DNA of 40,546 bases from a virus. The position numbers and the translations under genes are program-made. The first letter of the stretch is position 1. Each line of letters starts with the position of its first letter. A model generated the notes under the pieces. It was not told the DNA's origin and made no database searches. It saw only the letters and a program-made list of their open reading frames with translations. Shown piece by piece: positions 7,731 to 14,261 of this stretch. The stretch covers positions 1 to 40,546 of IMG/VR virus record IMGVR_UViG_3300031224_000001. One strand, given 5' to 3'.

Positions 7731-8159
7731 TTAGAGCACGTTGAAGTACAGATACGCTTCACCGGTATCCACATCGTCCAGCGATTTGCCGGTCATCGAA
7801 CCAACCGTGAGGTTGATCGCGGTCGCGCTGGTGGGCGAATACACCGCACCGGTACCCTTTTTCAGGATCACCTCGGTGCCGTTTTCGTTCACCTGCTGCG
7901 CGGCCAGCAGACTGGCCGCATCGCCGCTGATCCCAGCCGTGAATTCGATGTCGTTAAAGGCCGCATCGGATGCGTCTTTAAACGGCGTAATCAGTTCGGA
8001 CTTCACCAACTCCACGCTTTTCCCCAGCCCCTTGGTCATCAGAGCGATAACCTGGGCGGTGGCCGCAGTGGATTCGGTCAGGTCTTCGTGAGTCACCACT
8101 ACACGCACATTGGCGTTGTGCAGGGCGATTTCTTCATTCAGCAATGACATAATATTCAT
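7731..8159 (-). CDS. Capsid-associated protein (decoration/structural), hypothetical
   Basis: 142 residues. The N-terminal third is helical (SLLNEEIALHNANVRVVVTHED) and the C-terminal part is Ala/Thr/Gly-rich. CAGGAGAAACTAAA supports ATG 8159. It lies immediately after the major capsid gene, where head-decoration or stabilising proteins usually sit. No diagnostic motif; the name is by position. Confidence 0.6.
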   Translation of the reverse strand: MNIMSLLNEEIALHNANVRVVVTHEDLTESTAATAQVIALMTKGLGKSVELVKSELITPFKDASDAAFNDIEFTAGISGDAASLLAAQQVNENGTEVILKKGTGAVYSPTSATAINLTVGSMTGKSLDDVDTGEAYLYFNVL

Positions 8160-8181
8160 TTTAGTTTCTCCTGGTTCAGAC

Positions 8182-9195
8182 TTAGGTAAGGGCGGTGGGA
8201 ATGTAGGAGAACTGACCCAGCGGGTTCAGACACTCCAGGGTATAAACCGCATCCGCATAGGCACGGTCACCCCCACCCTGATTTGCCATCTGAATCAGAC
8301 GGAGATCACGGGCGAAGTCCAAGTTCCACATATCCTTCATGAGAAACAATCCGCCGTAGCTCGTGGCAAAGGTGGATGCAGCCTCTTCGGCATTGGTAAG
8401 AAACAGGAAGTCACTCACCATCAAATCAATGTCGGCAGAATCAATTTCGATCCGGTCCACACATTCGATATATGCCTTGCTCGATGCGTCCTGATTTACC
8501 GCCCGCACATTGTGCTTGCTAGATACCTCTTTCTGCACAGAGAGCCAGGTGCTGATTTGGCTTTTGAGCTGAATGCCCACAATCCCCACCATCTTGGCTT
8601 TGCCTTTGCGCTCTCCGTAAGCCGTCAGAGAAAGAGCTTTAAGCGCATCCTCATCAAACTCATCAAATGGCACCACGCTGCGGGCAGCGGGACGGTAGCC
8701 GGTAGGTACCGGGAGGGTGGCCTGTTCGGCGGTATCCAACCAGGAGCCTGCGCCACGGGTTTCTTTACCTTCGCTGCCATCATCCTCATCACGGCAATCA
8801 TGATTACAGAGAATCCGGCCTTCGATGCTGCGGGCCAAAACCACCAGCGATTCGTCGGTCTGATCCACCATCTCATCAGAGACCCCAGCCACGGTGTTCA
8901 AGCTGGCCAAATCGCCAACCGCCACACCATCGCGGGATTTCTGCCGGATGCCGTAGAGTTTCTTCCGGGGATTGTGGTTAAATTTGTTTACATCCTGGAG
9001 GTCAGGGACCCCTTTCAGGTTCGGGCTGCGGTGTTTCTTCACACCCCAGGAGGTCAGATCGTCCTCACTGGTTTTCTTCATGCTCTTTTTGAACATGGCT
9101 TGCACAGGGGTGGTACCGATGTCTGCATTGGTAATCAATTCGACCAGACTTTCCGGAACATTTTCCTGCACGACTTCATTCACTGGAATTGCCAT
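8182..9195 (-). CDS. Major capsid protein (SU10/DUF5309-like)
   Basis: 337 residues. The layout matches the SU10-type (DUF5309) capsid family as I know it: an N-terminal segment with TPVQAMFKKS, a SWGVKKHRSP stretch, and a C-terminal part ending SYGGLFLMKDMW...YTLECLNPLGQ. It directly follows a scaffold-like gene and has a good ribosome site (AAGGAAAAATCC) before ATG 9195. It should assemble the procapsid shell. The family assignment is from memory of sequence patterns; the capsid role is well supported by gene order. Confidence 0.8.
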   Translation of the reverse strand: MAIPVNEVVQENVPESLVELITNADIGTTPVQAMFKKSMKKTSEDDLTSWGVKKHRSPNLKGVPDLQDVNKFNHNPRKKLYGIRQKSRDGVAVGDLASLNTVAGVSDEMVDQTDESLVVLARSIEGRILCNHDCRDEDDGSEGKETRGAGSWLDTAEQATLPVPTGYRPAARSVVPFDEFDEDALKALSLTAYGERKGKAKMVGIVGIQLKSQISTWLSVQKEVSSKHNVRAVNQDASSKAYIECVDRIEIDSADIDLMVSDFLFLTNAEEAASTFATSYGGLFLMKDMWNLDFARDLRLIQMANQGGGDRAYADAVYTLECLNPLGQFSYIPTALT

Positions 9196-9213
9196 AGGAT
9201 TTTTCCTTATTTA

Positions 9214-10182
9214 TTAGTTTTGAGTTTTCGCCAGCATCCTCTGCGTCAACCGACTCAGAAGCTCCTGCTGACCATTGGTGGGTTCCGGCGGCTGCACGCT
9301 GGTACGAACTGCAGTGCCATCAGTGCCCGGCTCTCTTGGAGGAGTCGGGGCTTTACTTTTCTGAGGTGCGGGAGCACTTTTGGCCGGGACACGTTCCATG
9401 CGCCGTCCTTTCAGCATTCTTCCCACCCACAACCGGCCCTCGGGCAAACTGCGCAATTCCGGCAACTCCGCAAACAACTCTTCCGCTTCCTCGTAGAGAT
9501 CACTGTCCTCATCCAATAGATCAGGATACAGTTTCGCCACTTGTTCACGGTCGATCCGATCACGATCACGCAACTGATCCGCCATTTCGGGCAGGGTCAG
9601 GTCGCGCTCATCCTCCAGGTCCGCCGCCAGCTTCTCCAGCTCCTCCACTTGCATGGTATCGCCAGACTGCTTATCGGTGTAACCCCCCTCCCGGATATAC
9701 GAATTTACCACCCGCAACTGCTTGCGGATTTCGAGACGGCGGGAATCCACCTCCTCCATTGTGGTAAACGATTTCCGTGCGGGGGCTGCAGAAGAACCGG
9801 CTTGCGCCTGCTCCTCCAGCTCCTGAATGCGTTGCTGGGCAGATTCCAGTTCGGTCTCCGCCTTCTTGCGCTTATGGATCTCCTTATTAATCCGCTTTTC
9901 AATGCGGCTCTTACGGCGATCCTCATTCGGATCATCTGCATCCTCCCCTGCTTCCGCAGCGGATTCTGGAGACTCCTCCTCCTCAGTTTCCGGTTCATCC
10001 TGCGCGGCGGCCTGCGCCTGCGCTTCATCGTCCAGACTTTCATCCGCCTTGGCGGATTCCTTCACAGCCTTTTCAGGTGTGTCGTTCGCAGACGAAATTT
10101 GCGGCGCCGCTGCGGGTACGCCGTTTACAGCCTTGGCGGCTGGCTGCTGGGATTCCAGCACTTTACGAATAGCTTCGCTCAT
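9214..10182 (-). CDS. Scaffolding protein
   Basis: 322 residues, very acidic and low-complexity at the N-terminus (Ala/Glu/Asp-rich, residues ~30-90), with a long predicted coiled coil (KRINKEIHKRKKAETELE to ELEEQAQAG, ~residues 95-135) and a basic Pro-rich C-terminal tail (KGRRMERVPAKSAP). This is the usual composition of phage scaffolds, whose basic C-terminus contacts the capsid protein. It lies just upstream of the capsid gene. ATG 10182 has AGGATTAAGTTT before it, and one of the seven GTGT palindromes lies 44-56 bases upstream. Confidence 0.75.
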   Translation of the reverse strand: MSEAIRKVLESQQPAAKAVNGVPAAAPQISSANDTPEKAVKESAKADESLDDEAQAQAAAQDEPETEEEESPESAAEAGEDADDPNEDRRKSRIEKRINKEIHKRKKAETELESAQQRIQELEEQAQAGSSAAPARKSFTTMEEVDSRRLEIRKQLRVVNSYIREGGYTDKQSGDTMQVEELEKLAADLEDERDLTLPEMADQLRDRDRIDREQVAKLYPDLLDEDSDLYEEAEELFAELPELRSLPEGRLWVGRMLKGRRMERVPAKSAPAPQKSKAPTPPREPGTDGTAVRTSVQPPEPTNGQQELLSRLTQRMLAKTQN

Positions 10183-10225
10183 AAACTTAATCCTGTTATG
10201 GTAGGTGATCGTACAACGATGTACG

Positions 10226-10238
10226 GGTGTGGAACACC
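10226..10238 (-). promoter_or_regulatory. Palindrome 1 (GTGTTNNACAC family), upstream of scaffold
   Basis: Minus-strand GGTGTTCCACACC followed by CGTACA. The longer stretch TGTGCTATAGGTGTTCCACA is shared with palindrome 7. It is one of seven copies, all with the same central T after GTGT when read leftward. Confidence 0.6.
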
Positions 10239-10283
10239 TATAGCACAGAATTAAGTTTTACGTCAAAACGCTGTTCCCGTAAC

Positions 10284-10321
10284 GCAGGCATCCTGCCTGC
10301 GGGATCATGGGCTTTCAGCCC
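10284..10321. repeat. Host-type palindromic repeat pair
   Basis: GCAGGCA-TCC-TGCCTGC (7-3-7) at 10284-10300 and GGGCT-TTC-AGCCC (5-3-5) at 10309-10321 lie side by side in a non-coding gap. The first encodes NAGILPA on the plus strand. I remember such strings as intergenic repeats in bacterial genomes of the Planctomycetes-Verrucomicrobia group; this is unverified. Confidence 0.5.
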
Positions 10322-10331
10322 GTTCCTCTCT

Positions 10332-10418
10332 TCATCTCACTTCCAGCTCCATCCCCTTCACCTCACAAAGCCTTTGCGTAATCGGAATATGATCATACCA
10401 AGGTTTTCTAATCTTCAC
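10332..10418 (-). CDS. Possible 28-aa small protein
   Basis: A GTG start overlaps the TGA of the membrane-protein gene (GTGA), as at another junction in this phage. The ORF reads MKIRKPWYDHIPITQ and ends ELEVR. It terminates just before the host-type repeat pair. Overlap coupling is the main support; no family recognised. Confidence 0.4.
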   Translation of the reverse strand: MKIRKPWYDHIPITQRLCEVKGMELEVR

Positions 10419-10654
10419 AATCCACCTCCCACCTGCCGAATCTCCGCCAGGGTCTTCTCCATCCGGTCCAATCCCGCGCTCGCCTCATCCAGATTGCGCT
10501 CGGTGATGCTCCACACCACCACCAGAAACAACCCAAACAACGCCATGGCCAGCAGGAATTTTAGGAACATCATCTGCTCCCGCCTTTCCCGCTCCCGGCG
10601 GATTTTCAGATATTTCAGGGTGCCCAGATCAATAGGTTCATATTCTGCTTTCAT
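10415..10654 (-). CDS. Single-pass membrane protein with coiled coil
   Basis: 79 residues: a charged N-terminus rich in Arg/Glu (KIRRERERREQ), one transmembrane helix (about residues 29-48, MMFLKFLLAMALFGLFLVVV), then a short amphipathic helix. The ATG overlaps the stop of the preceding gene. Located between the exonuclease pair and scaffold genes. A holin-like or membrane-regulator role is possible; nothing specific can be said. Confidence 0.6.
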   Translation of the reverse strand: MKAEYEPIDLGTLKYLKIRRERERREQMMFLKFLLAMALFGLFLVVVWSITERNLDEASAGLDRMEKTLAEIRQVGGGL

Positions 10655-10857
10655 GCCATTTCCCCTATAGAATACATTTTCTTTTTAACCTCGACCACGG
10701 CATTCGCATATGCCTGCCGGAAACAGCAACGCTCCTCCGGAAGCAGCGGTTCCAGATCCGCCTGCATATTCAAGGCTTTCACAATGTTCCCATCCTGGTA
10801 ATACGCCACCGCCACATCCGCAGCGAACCGTATCAACTCCTCCGCCCGGCCGCTCAT
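10651..10857 (-). CDS. Small hypothetical protein
   Basis: 68 residues, helical, containing AEELIRFAADVAVAYYQDGN and a cysteine pair ERCCFRQAY. Coupled at both ends by ATGA overlaps with the exonuclease and the membrane protein, so it is made from the same message. No family recognised. Confidence 0.6.
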   Translation of the reverse strand: MSGRAEELIRFAADVAVAYYQDGNIVKALNMQADLEPLLPEERCCFRQAYANAVVEVKKKMYSIGEMA

Positions 10858-11414
10858 GATCTTGCTCCTTTCAGCAGCTGCCGGATCTCCAGCAAGGTTT
10901 CCACCTGCTGCACCGCATCCTCCAGCGCATTATGGGTTTTCTCTTTGCGCGGCAGATCCGCCTCGCGCACCAGCGTATTCATATCCCGCCGCTGTTTCGG
11001 ATAGCAAAAATCCTGATCCGCCCACTGGATTACATGCGTCTCCAAAATCCGCAGATCAAAGAAATCCGCATACTTGGATGAACACCACAGCAAAGGCTCT
11101 TCATCGTCTTCATCCCCATAAATGAAATCCACCAAAGCTTCCATGCAGGGTCCGAGTGCCGTGGCCTCATCCGCCAGCCGCTTCTCCAGCCACAAAGGCA
11201 ACCGACCGGTCAGGGCGGCCTGCTGAATCCACCAGTTATAAGTCAGCACATCACGCTCCCCATTACCCTGTTTCGGGAAAAGGTGACAAGTTTTCAGCAC
11301 CCCGCTGGCATTAAACCGCACCGCCGCAATCTCCGTAACCTCCAGCCGCGCACCCGCATCATGATACTCCGGCAAGGCCAGCGTCTCAATATCTATCATT
11401 ATTTCTGATTTCAT
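10854..11414 (-). CDS. DEDDh 3'-5' exonuclease
   Basis: 186 residues. MIDIETL (Asp8, Glu10) is the first exonuclease motif and HNALEDA (His161, Asp166) the third, giving the DEDDh arrangement of DnaQ/RNase T and T4 DexA-type exonucleases. The length fits a stand-alone phage exonuclease. It would degrade single-stranded DNA or RNA, in recombination, proofreading or host DNA breakdown. A strong AAAAAGGAAAAAGC ribosome site precedes ATG 11414, and palindrome 2 lies about 110 bases upstream beyond a host-type repeat. Confidence 0.85.
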   Translation of the reverse strand: MKSEIMIDIETLALPEYHDAGARLEVTEIAAVRFNASGVLKTCHLFPKQGNGERDVLTYNWWIQQAALTGRLPLWLEKRLADEATALGPCMEALVDFIYGDEDDEEPLLWCSSKYADFFDLRILETHVIQWADQDFCYPKQRRDMNTLVREADLPRKEKTHNALEDAVQQVETLLEIRQLLKGARS

Positions 11415-11434
11415 GCTTTTTCCTTTTTGTTTTT

Positions 11435-11491
11435 GACAGGATCTACTGGATAAACCGGATAAAAAATCCCGTTAAATCCTGTTATCCTGTC
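11435..11491. repeat. Host-type gacaggat...atcctgtc repeat
   Basis: Eight-base inverted ends (gacaggat/atcctgtc) enclose further ggat/atcc strings. This is a common bacterial intergenic repeat style. It occupies the leader of the exonuclease gene, between palindrome 2 and the start codon. Confidence 0.5.
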
Positions 11492-11513
11492 TAATTATTT
11501 TTATGTCATACTT

Positions 11514-11621
11514 TTACGTACAGGTGTCCAACACCTGCTTACGCCTTTTTCTTCTTTTCCTTTTCAGGTCCGGCAGCGCGGGCAAGCTATTGCCCGGATC
11601 CTCAATAAATTCGTGCAGCAT
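11514..11621 (-). CDS. Possible 35-aa basic protein
   Basis: ATG 11621 lies just after the stop of the 11631 gene. The product begins MLHEFIEDPGNSLPALPDL and ends in a run of Lys/Arg. Its last codons run through palindrome 2 (QVLDTCT then TAA). There is no clear ribosome site; reinitiation from the preceding gene is possible. It is supported only by natural-looking composition and position. Confidence 0.35.
   Translation of the reverse strand: MLHEFIEDPGNSLPALPDLKRKRRKRRKQVLDTCT
11521..11537 (-). promoter_or_regulatory. Palindrome 2, upstream of exonuclease
   Basis: CAGGTGT-TGG-ACACCTG on the minus strand, perfect 7-bp arms around three bases, followed by TACG. Same family and same central T orientation as the other six. 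Confidence 0.6.
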
Positions 11622-11630
11622 GGCCAGGGT

Positions 11631-11951
11631 TTACGCATTGGGAAACAGCGCATAGATAAAAGACGGCGGCACCTGCTGAGCCAACAGCGCCCGGATCTCC
11701 TCCGACCTGGGCCGCAAATCATCCACCGTCCATTCCATTTCCCAGAGAATGGTGTTGGAATTACCCGGTGCCTCCCGCCAGCATGTCACCGCATAAGGCA
11801 ATCCCCGGCCGCCACGCACCCGCCGCCGGTACATCACCGCCCGCGCCACCTCCGCTGGATCTTCGCTCCAATACTCCCGGCCATCCGCCCACTCCAGATG
11901 CAGCTCCGTGCAGCACACCCGATCTATTGGATCTAAGGACAACCCCTGCAT
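11631..11951 (-). CDS. Hypothetical protein of the small-gene cluster
   Basis: 106 residues starting MQGLSLDPIDRVCCTELHLE. I chose ATG 11951 because it overlaps the upstream stop (TGATG). It contains a basic patch (MYRRRVRGGRGL) and a Trp-rich middle. No family recognised. It is the last well-supported member of the coupled cluster. Confidence 0.6.
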   Translation of the reverse strand: MQGLSLDPIDRVCCTELHLEWADGREYWSEDPAEVARAVMYRRRVRGGRGLPYAVTCWREAPGNSNTILWEMEWTVDDLRPRSEEIRALLAQQVPPSFIYALFPNA

Positions 11952-12103
11952 CACATCCCCCGCCCCGTCAGAATCCACCACGCAATCCGAAAGCGTTCCC
12001 CGAAAGGCCGCTGACGCAATCCCAGCAACAATCCCCGCGCCGTAGCCAGCTTCTTCCCCCTGGCCTTCAACATATCCCGGCGCGCATAGCGTTTATTGCT
12101 CAT
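11951..12103 (-). CDS. 50-aa basic protein, duplicated in the cluster
   Basis: ATG 12103 overlaps the upstream stop (ATGA). The product starts MSNKRYARRDMLKARGKK, is Arg/Lys-rich and ends in a possible amphipathic segment (RIAWWILTG). Its first 30 codons and the 57-bp element before it are duplicated almost identically at 14103-14261. Function unknown. Confidence 0.6.
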   Translation of the reverse strand: MSNKRYARRDMLKARGKKLATARGLLLGLRQRPFGERFRIAWWILTGRGM

Positions 12104-12171
12104 AACGCGCCTCCATCAACAAATCCCGCCTCGGAATTCGGCTTTATCGCCTCATCCGAGCGGGTTGCGTT
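12013..12171. repeat. ~159-bp duplication, copy 1 (element plus 5' end of a gene)
   Basis: Matches 14103-14261 with about three differences by eye. It comprises one 57-bp linker element (12115-12171) and the first 30 codons of the MSNKRYARRD gene. The near identity implies a recent duplication. Confidence 0.85.
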
Positions 12172-12402
12172 GTATAAGAAATCCGGGCGATACGTCCGAA
12201 TCATGTCGCACGCCATTTCCGACGCGTCTCTCCCTGTTAAGTGGTGATTTCCACCAAGCACACAATAAAAAACCGATGTCGGTATTTCATGGCGGCGCAT
12301 GGTCGGAGCATCACAACCGGATTTTATCATCTCTGAGACGACACGAGCAGCAAAAGCCGATGCAGCATCTCTATTCAAAAGCATAGCATGGATCAATTTC
12401 AC
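12100..12402 (-). CDS. Hypothetical protein ending in a linker element
   Basis: 100 residues. The start is GTG 12402, overlapping the stop of the methyltransferase gene (GTGA). The body (KLIHAMLLNRDAASAFAARV, then FYCVLGGNHHLTGRDASEMA) looks like a small globular domain. The C-terminal ~25 residues, from NATRSDEAIKPNSEAG on, are encoded by a 57-bp linker element and match the end of the 14190-14849 product. Function unknown. Confidence 0.65.
   Translation of the reverse strand: MKLIHAMLLNRDAASAFAARVVSEMIKSGCDAPTMRRHEIPTSVFYCVLGGNHHLTGRDASEMACDMIRTYRPDFLYNATRSDEAIKPNSEAGFVDGGAL
12115..12171 (-). repeat. Linker element h (57 bp)
   Basis: Begins AACGC and ends GTTGAT in the minus sense, with CTCGGA/TCCGAG arms. 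It encodes NATRSDEAIKPNSEAGFVD at the end of the 12100-12402 gene, eight codons before the ATGA junction. Confidence 0.75.
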
Positions 12403-12452
12403 AACGAGTCCTCCTGCCGAATCTCCTTCGTCGATCCGGCAAAGTCATTGTT
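12399..12452 (-). repeat. Linker element f (54 bp)
   Basis: Starts AACAATGAC and ends CGTTGTGA in the minus sense. Arms GCCGGATC/GATTCGGC pair with covariation relative to the other copies. It carries the methyltransferase stop and the GTG start of the next gene. Confidence 0.7.
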
Positions 12453-13274
12453 GATTTTGTCGTCAATCGCATTCCGCCAAGTTTCAGGCGTCCATTGACC
12501 ATCACAAGGTCCGTCCGAAAACCATGCGTCATTATTTGCCAACCAATCGAGTCGGATAGTGTCGTTTAAAGGACGGTCAACCAGACCCTCGACCGAATCT
12601 CGTACCTCGATCCGGTCAGCTTTGGCGTTGACACATCTTTTCCCGGAACCTTTGCATAAATCACAACGCCGAGTGTATGGTGATCCAACTCCTTCCGTGC
12701 CCGATCCCTCACACAAAAAGCAGTCAACCATACTCTTGACGGAATCTCCTTCGTCGATCCCGTCAGCTTTTGCGTTGATTTTATGAAACACCAGCCAGTG
12801 AGACTTCGCGGTGCGTCCGCACCGATTCCCCACGAGCGGCCGCTCGGGAGTCAGTGCTAAAACCTCGCTTACTTTTATCTGATCCTCGTTCCATTTAAAG
12901 ATAAGCGTCCCTTCATGTTTCAGCACTCGGAAGCACTCAGCAAAGCCACGGCGTAAATCATCCTGCCAATCGTTTTCAAGCTTCCCATATTTGAGAGCGA
13001 GCCAGCTTCGCTTACCTGCTCTCACCAGATGAGGAGGATCAAAAATCACAAGAGAAAATGTTTCATTTTCAAAAGGTAATTTTCTAAAATCAGCTTTAAT
13101 ATCAGGATCAATCACCAGTTCGCGGCTTCCGCCGCTGCTCGATTTATCTTTGAGCGTATGCGCCTCACGGCGCACATCCACAAAGACAGCTCGTTTATCC
13201 TCGCGGTCAAACCAAAACATCTTTGATCCACAACAGGCATCCAAAACAGGGGGCATGGTATCAACCAAACTCAT
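12399..13274 (-). CDS. SAM-dependent methyltransferase with zinc-finger and C-terminal modules joined by linker elements
   Basis: 291 residues. VLDACCGSKMFWFD (residues 10-23) is a class I methyltransferase motif I variant, and FDPPHL (78-83) is the DPPY-like catalytic motif of DNA amino-methyltransferases. After the catalytic part, element d (residues 167-184) is followed by a 31-residue module with two CxxCxGxG motifs (CFLCEGSG, CDLCKGSG), as in DnaJ-type zinc fingers. Element e (216-233) then leads to a third module (LDWLANNDAWFSD...TPETWRNAID), and element f (275-291) ends the protein. It probably methylates phage DNA. The ATG overlaps the upstream stop; MPPVLDACCG at 13256 is an alternative start. 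Confidence 0.8.
   Translation of the reverse strand: MSLVDTMPPVLDACCGSKMFWFDREDKRAVFVDVRREAHTLKDKSSSGGSRELVIDPDIKADFRKLPFENETFSLVIFDPPHLVRAGKRSWLALKYGKLENDWQDDLRRGFAECFRVLKHEGTLIFKWNEDQIKVSEVLALTPERPLVGNRCGRTAKSHWLVFHKINAKADGIDEGDSVKSMVDCFLCEGSGTEGVGSPYTRRCDLCKGSGKRCVNAKADRIEVRDSVEGLVDRPLNDTIRLDWLANNDAWFSDGPCDGQWTPETWRNAIDDKINNDFAGSTKEIRQEDSL
12576..12629 (-). repeat. Linker element e (54 bp)
   Basis: AACGCC...GTTGAC with arms GACCGGATC/GATTCGGTC around a nine-base loop. In frame inside the methyltransferase gene it encodes NAKADRIEVRDSVEGLVD. Confidence 0.85.
12723..12776 (-). repeat. Linker element d (54 bp)
   Basis: AACGCA...GTTGAC with arms GACGGGATC/GATTCCGTC. The C-to-G change in one arm is matched in the other compared with element e. 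It encodes NAKADGIDEGDSVKSMVD in frame. Confidence 0.85.
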
Positions 13275-13312
13275 GACCGAACCTCGTACCTCGGTCCGGT
13301 CAGCTCTGCGTT
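13260..13312 (-). repeat. Linker element c (53 bp)
   Basis: AACGCA...GTTGAT with arms GACCGGACC/GGTTCGGTC, again compensated. It holds the end of the 13271 gene (NAELTGPRYEVRS, stop) and the ATGA start of the methyltransferase. It is one base shorter than the in-frame copies, matching the -1 step of an ATGA overlap. Confidence 0.8.
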
Positions 13313-13519
13313 ATTTAAAACCTGATAGTGGGTCGCATACCTCCGAGCTGCCCTTATCCTTAATTTCAAGAGCTGGGCATTAATGTTGGCCCGTGACGTA
13401 TTCGGAGAATACAACCCCTCATCAATGAGTCGGCGGATAAGAGCGCCGGAGGAAAGCTTTTTGACTTCAGGCCAATTTCTGGCCATGAACTCTATTCGTT
13501 GGCGACGGTCTGAGGTCAT
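13271..13519 (-). CDS. Small HTH-like protein ending in a linker element
   Basis: 82 residues from ATG 13519, chosen because it overlaps the upstream stop (ATGA). An ATG three codons upstream is also in frame. The body (RQRIEFMARNWPEVKKLSSG, then ALIRRLIDEG) is helical and could be a helix-turn-helix domain. The last 13 residues, NAELTGPRYEVRS, are element c. Function unknown; it sits between two coupled genes of the cluster. Confidence 0.6.
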   Translation of the reverse strand: MTSDRRQRIEFMARNWPEVKKLSSGALIRRLIDEGLYSPNTSRANINAQLLKLRIRAARRYATHYQVLNNAELTGPRYEVRS

Positions 13520-13569
13520 ACCAAACATTCCTGCGAATCTCGCAAGCTCGATCCGCAGACTTCAGCGTT
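13516..13569 (-). repeat. Linker element b (54 bp)
   Basis: AACGCT...TTTGGTATGA with arms TGCGGATC/GATTCGCA. Nearly identical to element a. It contains a stop overlapping the next gene's start where element a reads on. Confidence 0.85.
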
Positions 13570-14193
13570 AACTACCTTTGAACCAATCCATCCTGATTCA
13601 CCTAAATTAATACGTCTGGTAATTTGTGCCTGTGCGGCAGACTTTGATTTAAATACCGATGCTTTTGAAATATCGAATGTGCAGTAACTTTTAGTCATAA
13701 ACCTGCAATCTGCTTTAACCACAAACTTTTCAACCAGACTATCCACCGAACAGCCCTTATCGGTCTGTCCGGTAATCTCTGCGTTCTGCCCAAGAATGAT
13801 CGCCTCGGCATCTTCCTTGGATAGCCCATACCCAACGGCACTAAGCGGCTCGACACCGAGCGGTTCGAGGTATTCCGGCAGCGGTTCGGGGCAGTTTTCA
13901 CAGTTCCAAAACCACCACTGATCGCCCATAGATTGGGGAGTCGAGTGCTGGTAGGTTATTCCCAGATCGCGCATTACCTTTTGCGGGTGCTCGTTCGGAG
14001 ATTCCATCATGTTGTATCGCAGATGCATTTTCATGCCTCTTCCCCCTCTTCCTCTTTTATCTGAATGGTGAGCAGGCGCGTTTCCGCATTCATCAGGGCG
14101 CTGACGCAACCCCAGCAACAATCCCCGCGCCGTAGCCAGCTTCTTTCCCCTGGCCTTCAACATATCCCGGCGCGCATAGCGTTTATTGCTCAT
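13516..14193 (-). CDS. Mosaic hypothetical protein containing two linker elements
   Basis: 225 residues if translation starts at ATG 14193, which is coupled by ATGA. An internal ATG at 14034 (MKMHLRYNMM), with GGAAGAGGC before it, may be the ancestral start. Residues 1-31 copy the MSNKRYARRD gene. Residues ~32-53 are an out-of-frame reading of a duplicated tail of the 15130-15492 gene. Then comes a Trp-rich domain (DQWWFWNCENC), element i (137-155), a second domain (FMTKSYCTFDISKASVF) and element b (209-225), which ends at the ATGA junction. Function unknown. The structure shows how the cluster is built from interchangeable pieces. Confidence 0.65.
   Translation of the reverse strand: MSNKRYARRDMLKARGKKLATARGLLLGLRQRPDECGNAPAHHSDKRGRGGRGMKMHLRYNMMESPNEHPQKVMRDLGITYQHSTPQSMGDQWWFWNCENCPEPLPEYLEPLGVEPLSAVGYGLSKEDAEAIILGQNAEITGQTDKGCSVDSLVEKFVVKADCRFMTKSYCTFDISKASVFKSKSAAQAQITRRINLGESGWIGSKVVNAEVCGSSLRDSQECLV
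13729..13785 (-). repeat. Linker element i (57 bp)
   Basis: AACGCA...GTTGAA with arms ACCGGACAG/CTGTTCGGT, compensated relative to other copies. In frame it encodes NAEITGQTDKGCSVDSLVE. Confidence 0.8.
14037..14102. repeat. Duplicated tail of the 15130-15492 gene
   Basis: About 53 bases (tgaatggtgagcaggcgcg and flanks) match 15140-15195, the 3' end of the gene at 15130. Here they sit in another frame, inside the N-terminal extension of the 13516-14193 ORF. Confidence 0.8.
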
Positions 14194-14261
14194 GACGCGC
14201 CTCCATCAACAAATCCCGCCTCGGAATTCGGCTTTATCGCCTCATCCGAGCGGGTTGCGTT
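14103..14261. repeat. ~159-bp duplication, copy 2
   Basis: Copy of 12013-12171, with the same order: linker element, ATGA junction, first codons of the MSNKRYARRD gene. At 14103 it joins directly to the duplicated tail described at 14037-14102. Confidence 0.85.

Noticed and set aside
8110-9519. Long plus-strand ORF opposite the capsid gene (469 codons)
   Set aside because: It is antisense to the capsid and scaffold genes, has unnatural composition and no ribosome site. Shadow ORF.
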